Origin: CAYSAA01 sp964428905
GTDB taxonomy: Bacteria > Atribacterota > Phoenicimicrobiia > Phoenicimicrobiales > Stramentimicrobiaceae
NCBI GenBank assembly: GCA_964428905.1
Contig: CAYSAA010000123.1
Location: 1 to 8,514 of the forward strand
DNA: 8,514 nucleotides
Reading direction: 5' to 3'
Shown: positions 1-5,406 of the stretch, one piece after another
Layout of the letters: every line of letters begins with the position of its first letter
Position numbering within the stretch: the stretch's first letter is position 1
Made by a program: the position numbers and the translations under genes
Notes under the pieces: model-generated
Databases searched by the model: none
What the model was told of the DNA's origin: nothing
Seen by the model: only the letters and a program-made list of their open reading frames with translations

Positions 1-4
1 TATT

Positions 5-1267
5 TCAAATTGACCGGGCATGAGCAAGCAAATACTTTTCCGCCTGCGGTGACCATAATCCCTGATTATCCGACAATATCTCCGCCAGCTTCGCCATAAA
101 TAGCCCTTCTTTTTGTTTTTTCGGAATATCAGTCAGAGCAACCAGATCCATCTTAATGTTGGTATAAATTAATTTCTTTCCACCTGGAATTTGTGGCAAA
201 TTTAGCGTGGTATCAACAACACAGTTCAGGCCTCCGATATGGGTAACCATGGCTGCCGGATTAATTTTATTTTTCCCCATCATTTCCAGTGACTCAATCA
301 TATCATCAGTATTTCCGCCACTGCTTCCCACCATGTGTGTGGAAATATAATGAATATTATAAAAATTAACAGATGCAGAAAATCCTGTATCTGTCGGACC
401 GGCAAAAAAGTTCAGGCATCCATTTCTGGCCAGCAATGAATCCCCCAATTCTACAACATCCCTAATAGGTGCCAGAATAAAGATATCGTCATATCTTCTT
501 CCTTGGGTTAATGAAATCAATAGTTCCTTAATATTACTTTCTTTCTGCGGATTAATATAAATAAGGTTAACTCCGTACTTTTTGGCTTCTTTGATGGAAA
601 ATATTTGTGCTGCCCTTGCCAGCCGGTTATTATCTAAATCAGTTATTACCAGCTGTTTTGGTCTTTGCTCACGATGCAAGGCATAATCAATCATCCCAAG
701 ACCCATTGGTCCTGCTCCACCCATAATCAACATATCCCCTTTTTCTTTGATCCCCATATGATGGACATACTGACCGGGTGTAGAATGATAACTATTATGA
801 AAGGCACCCACAATACAGGACATGGGCTCTGCTAAAGAACCACCGTAAAAAGCTTCTCCATCATAATGTAATAGACAATTCATTTCCATTACCTGATGGG
901 GAATAATAATATAAGTGGCATCACCCCCGATATAAGGAAAAGAATAACCGGGTGCATCGAGTGTTCCCTGATAATTCAAGGCAGGCTGAATTGCAAATTT
1001 CTCTCCGGGGTGGAATTTATCCTGCCATTTTCCCCCGACCTTGATAATTTCACCACAAAATTCATGTCCAATAATCGTAGGATGGGTATGCACATTATCA
1101 GGAACACGTTTATGCTTTTCTCCCTGAATAGCCGCTTTGTAGGAAGATAAACATAAACTATCAGAGATAACATGAGCCAGAATTTCATCATTTTTTAGGG
1201 AGGGCAAATCAAATTCTTCCAGGCGTAAATCATTTTTCCCATAAATTCGAACTGCTTTAGTTTTCAT
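5..1267 (-). CDS. sorE: L-sorbose-1-phosphate reductase-like zinc-dependent dehydrogenase
   Basis: Medium-chain (MDR) alcohol dehydrogenase of 420 residues, complete in the window, ending in TGA. Family knowledge: SorE reduces L-sorbose 1-phosphate to D-glucitol 6-phosphate with NAD(P)H in the cytoplasm. Seen: an N-terminal GroES-like domain with the catalytic zinc ligands C39, H68-E69 (GHE) and E147 (LAEP), then a Rossmann domain with GGAGPMGLG at about 183-191. The structural-zinc cysteine cluster of ordinary alcohol dehydrogenases is absent; its place is taken by a loop near 95-118 (IQPALNYQGTLDAPGYS), which, like the segments NFFAGPTD and NLPQIPGGKKLIYT, matches my memory of Klebsiella SorE closely. 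The start is the ATG at 1267, behind an AGGAG; an in-frame TTG immediately precedes it. It is the last gene of the cluster, 184 nt after the SDR gene, whose family product (glucitol 6-phosphate oxidation) fits as the next step. The exact sugar phosphate used is unproven. Confidence 0.8.
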   Translation of the reverse strand: MKTKAVRIYGKNDLRLEEFDLPSLKNDEILAHVISDSLCLSSYKAAIQGEKHKRVPDNVHTHPTIIGHEFCGEIIKVGGKWQDKFHPGEKFAIQPALNYQGTLDAPGYSFPYIGGDATYIIIPHQVMEMNCLLHYDGEAFYGGSLAEPMSCIVGAFHNSYHSTPGQYVHHMGIKEKGDMLIMGGAGPMGLGMIDYALHREQRPKQLVITDLDNNRLARAAQIFSIKEAKKYGVNLIYINPQKESNIKELLISLTQGRRYDDIFILAPIRDVVELGDSLLARNGCLNFFAGPTDTGFSASVNFYNIHYISTHMVGSSGGNTDDMIESLEMMGKNKINPAAMVTHIGGLNCVVDTTLNLPQIPGGKKLIYTNIKMDLVALTDIPKKQKEGLFMAKLAEILSDNQGLWSPQAEKYLLAHARSI

Positions 1268-1274
1268 CAAGATA

Positions 1275-1279
1275 CTCCT
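1275..1279 (-). promoter_or_regulatory. Ribosome binding site of sorE
   Basis: AGGAG on the minus strand lies 7 nt before the ATG at 1267 and 4 nt before the adjacent in-frame TTG at 1270. The spacing favours ATG as the start, giving 420 rather than 421 residues. Confidence 0.7.
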
Positions 1280-1308
1280 GTTTTACCTTCTATTTCTATT
1301 ATTATTTC

Positions 1309-1340
1309 TTCTTCCATTCTTGCATCCTTGCACTTATGCA
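1309..1340 (-). repeat. Four-copy imperfect 8-nt tandem repeat in the sorE leader
   Basis: Read on the minus strand, four consecutive octamers are TGCATAAG, TGCAAGGA, TGCAAGAA and TGGAAGAA (consensus TGCAAGRA). They sit about 40-75 nt upstream of the sorE start, between the candidate promoter and the ribosome binding site, so they would be in the 5' untranslated leader. The repeat could be a slippage product, a protein binding array or chance in an A/G-rich leader. No function is evident. Confidence 0.5.
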
Positions 1341-1385
1341 TTGCTACAAGCAGTTATACCCAATATTACGACTGATTTGCCCATT

Positions 1386-1414
1386 TCTATATCACTGCAT
1401 GCAGCTCTTCCCAA
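1386..1414 (-). promoter_or_regulatory. Candidate sigma-70-type promoter for sorE
   Basis: On the minus strand a TTGGGA box (1414-1409, four of six matches to TTGACA) is followed after exactly 17 nt by TATAGA (1391-1386, four of six matches to TATAAT). It lies in the 184-nt gap between the SDR gene and sorE and points at sorE. The gap holds no convincing rho-independent terminator: there is only a weak CCAAA/TTTGG stem beside the -35 box and no following U-run. Read-through from upstream therefore remains possible. Confidence 0.4.
1395..1404. promoter_or_regulatory. Perfect palindrome CTGCATGCAG, possible operator
   Basis: A 10-bp perfect inverted repeat lies entirely within the 17-nt spacer of the candidate sorE promoter. 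A dimeric repressor bound there would block RNA polymerase, as is common for sugar-responsive regulators. No regulator gene is in the window, and a 10-bp palindrome can arise by chance, so this is a suggestion only. Confidence 0.3.
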
Positions 1415-1451
1415 AGTATTTTGGACTATATATATACAACATAATATATTT

Positions 1452-2702
1452 TTATCTTAGCATAACCTGACCGCCGGTGATAGGGATTGCCTGCCCAGTT
1501 TCATATTTCTGTCCAATAACATATAAGACCCCTTTAGCAATATCTTCACATTGGCATCCCCTTCCCATGGGAACTTTTGATTCATAAAATCGGCGAACAT
1601 CGTCAATGTTTTTAGCTCCCGGTACTTTTCCACTCTGTAAATATTGTACAAAAAGACCATTTTGGGGATTAGACCATAAAGGGCCCTCAAAGAAATTTCC
1701 GGGACAGATTGAATTTACCTTGATATTATCTTTGATCAATTCCTTGGCAAAACTTTGTGTTAATCCAATACCAGCAAACTTGCTGCCAGCATAGGCACAA
1801 TTTTTATTTGATCCCTCCAATCCAGTCTTTGAATTAATCTGAATAATATCTGTTGTGTATTCAGGATTGGCTTTATTCTGCCAGGACATAACCTTTGACA
1901 CATGCTTGGTACACAAAAAGTAACCAAAATAATTTACCTTATTGACAATCTGAAAATCCTGAAAATCCATTTCTTTAACACTTCCAGCCTTCAAAACCCC
2001 AGCATTGCTGATAAATACATCTATTCCACCTACATTTTTTACAATCTCATCGGCCATCTTTTGAACCGACTTTTCTTCAGTTACATCAACACTTATTGAC
2101 AAAGCACATTTTTTGCCATAATGGTGATTTAATTCCTGGACTAATTGTTCAGCCCCTTCTTGATTAATATCAGCAATTAATAAAAAAACATTCATTTTGG
2201 CTAAAGTCCTGACTAGACAGGCACCAATTCCCTGAGCACCTCCGGTAACTACGATCACTTTTCCTTCTACATATCTACTCACATCAAATTCTGATTTATG
2301 AAAACGCTTTTCATCAGTGGGCCTATGTAAAAGTACGGAGAAAGGATCATTCTGAATATCCAAACATTCTTGATAAGTAGAACCTGAAAACAAGATTATC
2401 TCTTTACCTAATACAATTATCCTGGGCGCATGACGATATTGATTCAAATAACCCTTGTAATCTTCTGTAATCTTTGAAACATAATTATCTTCCTTTTCTC
2501 TTGACCACTCTTCATCAGAATAAATGTCTAAAAAAAAGGGTAAATGCATAATTTTATTTCCTTTAGGAAGTTCGTTGATATATTGACTGATTTTGGACAC
2601 TTTCTCAGGATTATTTTCATATTTAATCAATCTGCCCTTTTCTCCATCAAAGCTAAGGCCCCTTATTAATGGAATCGCTTTTTCCAAAAATGTACTTTGC
2701 AT
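1452..2702 (-). CDS. srlD: Sorbitol-6-phosphate 2-dehydrogenase-like SDR with a 145-residue aldolase-linked N-terminal extension
   Basis: The protein has 416 residues. The C-terminal part (about 147-416) is a classical short-chain dehydrogenase: TGGAQGIG at 153-160 (cofactor loop), D178 after the second strand (suggests NAD), NAG at 233-235, N257, and catalytic S291, Y304 and K308 (YAGSK). Segments IIQINSKTG, GLTQSFAKEL, KVPMGRGC and the end ITGGQVML resemble E. coli SrlD, which oxidises D-glucitol 6-phosphate to fructose 6-phosphate. SrlD itself is about 260 residues. The first 145 residues here are extra and resemble the stretch between the class II aldolase domain and the SDR domain of bifunctional rhamnulose-phosphate aldolase/alcohol dehydrogenases (APRIIVLGKEIILFSG, then EFDVSRY just before the SDR domain), without an aldolase zinc site. 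The start is the ATG at 2702; the ribosome binding site overlaps the stop of the MtlD-like gene, so translational coupling is likely. The SDR assignment is firm and the exact substrate inferred. Confidence 0.8.
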   Translation of the reverse strand: MQSTFLEKAIPLIRGLSFDGEKGRLIKYENNPEKVSKISQYINELPKGNKIMHLPFFLDIYSDEEWSREKEDNYVSKITEDYKGYLNQYRHAPRIIVLGKEIILFSGSTYQECLDIQNDPFSVLLHRPTDEKRFHKSEFDVSRYVEGKVIVVTGGAQGIGACLVRTLAKMNVFLLIADINQEGAEQLVQELNHHYGKKCALSISVDVTEEKSVQKMADEIVKNVGGIDVFISNAGVLKAGSVKEMDFQDFQIVNKVNYFGYFLCTKHVSKVMSWQNKANPEYTTDIIQINSKTGLEGSNKNCAYAGSKFAGIGLTQSFAKELIKDNIKVNSICPGNFFEGPLWSNPQNGLFVQYLQSGKVPGAKNIDDVRRFYESKVPMGRGCQCEDIAKGVLYVIGQKYETGQAIPITGGQVMLR

Positions 2703-2707
2703 CAAAT

Positions 2708-2713
2708 CCTCCT
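2708..2713 (-). promoter_or_regulatory. Ribosome binding site of the SDR gene, overlapping the upstream stop codon
   Basis: A perfect AGGAGG on the minus strand is embedded in TAGGAGG, sharing bases with the TAG stop of the MtlD-like gene. It lies 5 nt before the ATG at 2702. An in-frame TTG directly abuts that ATG but is too close (2 nt) to the site to be the preferred start. Confidence 0.8.
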
Positions 2714-3926
2714 AAAATATTGATTGATGTGCGTAGTAATCGGTTAATTTTTGATAGACAATAGCTTCTGTTTTATTAGAAAGATCAATGTGAGATACCG
2801 ACCGAAGAATATATTCAATACCCAAAGGTAATTCTTTTTCAATAAATATTTTATCCCCGGGGAAAAGTTCTCCATACTCATCCCTGGCTCTGAATTGAAG
2901 TGCAGCTTTGAATACTTTTTTAAGTTCATCCCAACAGGTATGATTCTGTTCAGCCATAACCATAGGACCTATAATCCTTTCGTTTTTATCCAACTTTCGA
3001 TGTAGATCTCGCCCAACCCGGTAAATAGTATCTCCCAACGCCCAATTTTGAAGCCTGATAAGAATATCTTCAATATATATTTGTAGATCATTCATTTTAA
3101 AATCATAAGGATAGGTTTTGTTTAGTGCCTGTGCTGACTGAAACATTGCCTTTCTAACAATATTATATATCTTTTTCTCCTGTAACGGTTCATAAATATA
3201 TTTAAAATTTGGCTGATACTGATATCCCAGATAAGCAGTAGCAGCATGACTCATATTATGAATGAACAATTTTCGATCGACATAGGCTTGAATATTATCC
3301 ACAGCTAATAATTCAGGTAGAGGCGGAATGGGGTTTTTGAAACCTTTCTTGTCAACAATAAGCTGATTATAAGGTTCCGCAAAAAGAATTAGAGGATCAA
3401 TTTCCTTTTCTTTCTCTGTTATGATAGGTACCATCTTGCCAATACTGGTTTCAATTAATCCCACTAACTGATTGAGCGGAAATCCTTCCGCCACATTTCT
3501 TTTTAATTCCCTATAGAAATAAAGGGACACATGGCGCATATTCTCGGCTATCATAATATCTACAGGTGAATTACCTGCTTCTTTTTTTCTTAATGACAAA
3601 CCCCTGGCGATAAGCGGAATAATTTTGCCTAAAGCGTCTTTCCCAACTGCGGTACAGATTATATCTGCTTCTACTATCTCATGCATAATGACTTCAATAT
3701 CTATTGCTTTAATTGCCCTGACATTTCTAATCAGGATTGTTTTATCAGAAACATTATTTTGCTTGACTATAATACGATATCCCTTTTTTCTGTTTATCTC
3801 ATTAACAATTTCTTTATCTATATCCACAAATACTACCTCATATCCTGAAAGTGAAAATAGTTGGCCCAGGAAAGATCTACCGATTCTTCCGGCACCAAAT
3901 TGAATCATTTTTCTTCTTTTATTCAT
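2712..3926 (-). CDS. mtlD: Mannitol-1-phosphate 5-dehydrogenase-like polyol dehydrogenase
   Basis: A 404-residue member of the polyol-specific long-chain dehydrogenase family, a little longer than the roughly 380 residues of E. coli MtlD. Family knowledge: MtlD interconverts D-mannitol 1-phosphate and fructose 6-phosphate with NAD(H) in the cytosol. Seen: an N-terminal Rossmann motif FGAGRIGR (about 10-17) with acidic D35 after the second strand, ENM at 128-130, and the family's catalytic signature K-x4-N-x2-H as K219, N224 and H227 in KLFIHNMSHAATAYLG. The C-terminal helical domain has the conserved DTIYRVGRDLHRKL stretch (299-312). The ATG at 3926 has a modest AGG 8 nt upstream; Met7 is a less likely alternative. 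It lies 74 nt after the PHP gene, and its stop is fused with the SDR ribosome binding site. Uronate or other hexitol substrates occur in the wider family, but the N-terminal motif and length favour a phosphorylated hexitol. Confidence 0.8.
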   Translation of the reverse strand: MNKRRKMIQFGAGRIGRSFLGQLFSLSGYEVVFVDIDKEIVNEINRKKGYRIIVKQNNVSDKTILIRNVRAIKAIDIEVIMHEIVEADIICTAVGKDALGKIIPLIARGLSLRKKEAGNSPVDIMIAENMRHVSLYFYRELKRNVAEGFPLNQLVGLIETSIGKMVPIITEKEKEIDPLILFAEPYNQLIVDKKGFKNPIPPLPELLAVDNIQAYVDRKLFIHNMSHAATAYLGYQYQPNFKYIYEPLQEKKIYNIVRKAMFQSAQALNKTYPYDFKMNDLQIYIEDILIRLQNWALGDTIYRVGRDLHRKLDKNERIIGPMVMAEQNHTCWDELKKVFKAALQFRARDEYGELFPGDKIFIEKELPLGIEYILRSVSHIDLSNKTEAIVYQKLTDYYAHQSIF

Positions 3927-4000
3927 TGTTTCTACCTGAATTTCATCAAAGAATCACACTATTACCTTAACATTGATATCAAAAACACTTCAGGGATATA

Positions 4001-5329
4001 TCAAAACTGGATTAAATATGTGACTTCTTCCGGATTAAATGGGTCAATATCCCTTCCGATTGCACTGTACACCTTGAGCCGATCTGTTAATGGTTGATTT
4101 CGTAATGGATTATCTTTATGAAAAAGCGCATAAACTGGATTAAAATGGGCTAACTTTTCATGGGCAATTAAAGCCCAGGTCATATCAACAAGGTGATAAA
4201 ATTGAGGCTTGAGAATCTCAGGGCAGTTAAAACTTTGTCTGGGATGATTGATATCGACACCACTTATCTCCATCAAATCATATTTATGACATAGTCTCTG
4301 AAGGCGTTGCAACTGTGGTATTGTATTTCGGGGAGGCATATAAGTTACTGCCTTAAATCCGATCTTTTTTATCTCATCAAATAATTCTTTCAGGTAATCA
4401 TCTTCAAATTTTTGGCTCTTCTTATCACCGGTGGGAGATTCAAGCACGTCTCCCAGATAGGCATATGCGGGAATAGCATCAATGGAATTTACAAAGTTTA
4501 TTGCATCAAAGACTGAAATGCATTCCCTACTATCCGGCTGTATGTATATTTTTTCCATATAGGAACTCTTTAGAATACCCAATAAATCATATACATAATT
4601 TACATTATTTCTATCCATTAGATATTGCTTGATTGTTTCCGGAATAAAAATTTTTAATTTTTTTTCTAAAAAACGAACCAGTTCTTTCCCTTTGCCTGTG
4701 CTATTAATTATCTTTTTGACCAAGGCAAAAAGAATATGTCTTTCGGTAATACTGCCACCTTCATCAGCCTGGGATGCAGAAAAAACATCACTCTGATAAT
4801 CAATTTTTTCAATGCCATAATTCTTCAATAATTGATTCATTCTGTCTATCATCAGATGATTTCTATGATTGCGTCTTTCGTTGATAGGCTTAAGAAAAGT
4901 CCTGATTCTTTTAAATTGGCGCTTCGGTATACCATGGATAGCAATATAGGCAATATTCTTTGAATCAGGGCTATTAAGCTGTCGTCCCTCTAATTTGGTT
5001 TGGTTAAAGTTAACTCTTATCTCACAACCGACCGTAGAGGCTAATCCCAGCATTTTACAGGCAAGTATCATTTCCTCACAACCTGCAATGGAATCATGAT
5101 CCATAATACCAATGGTCTGCAGGCCAGCCTTCCAGGCAAAATAGGCAGCACCGGAGGGGGAATAAGGACTGAAAGAATAAATGGTATGAACATGATTATT
5201 AACTTCTTCGGTTTCTCTTCGGGTTACTTCTCCACTCCTAATTTTCTTTGCTATAGCGCTAATTGCCTCCAGCCGAATGGATTTATCTCTGCTATTCAGT
5301 TTTTCAATAAGATCATCTGAATTATTCAT
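4001..5329 (-). CDS. PHP-domain metal-dependent phosphoesterase
   Basis: The protein has 442 residues. A short helical leader (1-42, HEAT-like in appearance) is followed by a PHP (polymerase and histidinol phosphatase) domain. Visible metal-site motifs are H46-x-H48 (NHVHTIYSFSPYSP), D77-H78-D79 in IMDHDSIAG, E103 (GCEIRV), H132 (AIHG) and H198 (ERHILFAL). Toward the C terminus, a segment equivalent to the usual AHP motif reads AYL (289-292 region) and the usual GSDxH reads GVDIN (357-361). Two normally histidine ligands are thus Y291 and N361, with H362 adjacent to the latter. Family knowledge: PHP proteins hydrolyse phosphomonoesters or phosphodiesters using two or three metals. Placement between the E1 gene (63 nt upstream) and the MtlD-like gene suggests a sugar- or polyol-phosphate phosphatase, but the substrate is unknown. 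The start has AGGA 9 nt upstream, and an overlapping upstream AUG opens a three-codon frame (M-N-E-stop). Confidence 0.75.
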   Translation of the reverse strand: MNNSDDLIEKLNSRDKSIRLEAISAIAKKIRSGEVTRRETEEVNNHVHTIYSFSPYSPSGAAYFAWKAGLQTIGIMDHDSIAGCEEMILACKMLGLASTVGCEIRVNFNQTKLEGRQLNSPDSKNIAYIAIHGIPKRQFKRIRTFLKPINERRNHRNHLMIDRMNQLLKNYGIEKIDYQSDVFSASQADEGGSITERHILFALVKKIINSTGKGKELVRFLEKKLKIFIPETIKQYLMDRNNVNYVYDLLGILKSSYMEKIYIQPDSRECISVFDAINFVNSIDAIPAYAYLGDVLESPTGDKKSQKFEDDYLKELFDEIKKIGFKAVTYMPPRNTIPQLQRLQRLCHKYDLMEISGVDINHPRQSFNCPEILKPQFYHLVDMTWALIAHEKLAHFNPVYALFHKDNPLRNQPLTDRLKVYSAIGRDIDPFNPEEVTYLIQF

Positions 5330-5370
5330 TCATCTTAATCCTATTTTAAGCAAACCATTTTCTCTTATTC

Positions 5371-5406
5371 TTAAACACCAACTTATTTTAACTTAAACAC
5401 CCAACT
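5371..5406 (-). repeat. Short direct duplication across the E1 stop codon
   Basis: On the minus strand AGTTGGGTGTTTAA (5406-5393, encoding the last residues and the TAA stop of E1) is followed 9 nt later by AGTTGGTGTTTAA (5383-5371). The copies differ by one deleted G. It looks like a roughly 22-nt tandem duplication of the gene end, leaving an untranslated copy of the 3' terminus in the intergenic space. No hairpin is formed. Confidence 0.5.

Noticed and set aside
1415..1451. Rho-independent terminator after the SDR gene
   Set aside because: Only an AT-rich stretch and a weak five-pair CCAAA/TTTGG stem without a T-run are present.
3927..4000. Promoter or terminator in the 74-nt PHP-MtlD gap, including the palindrome TTGATATCAA at 3973-3982
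   Set aside because: The palindrome is AT-rich and short, no matching -35/-10 pair or T-tailed hairpin was found, and chance is a sufficient explanation.
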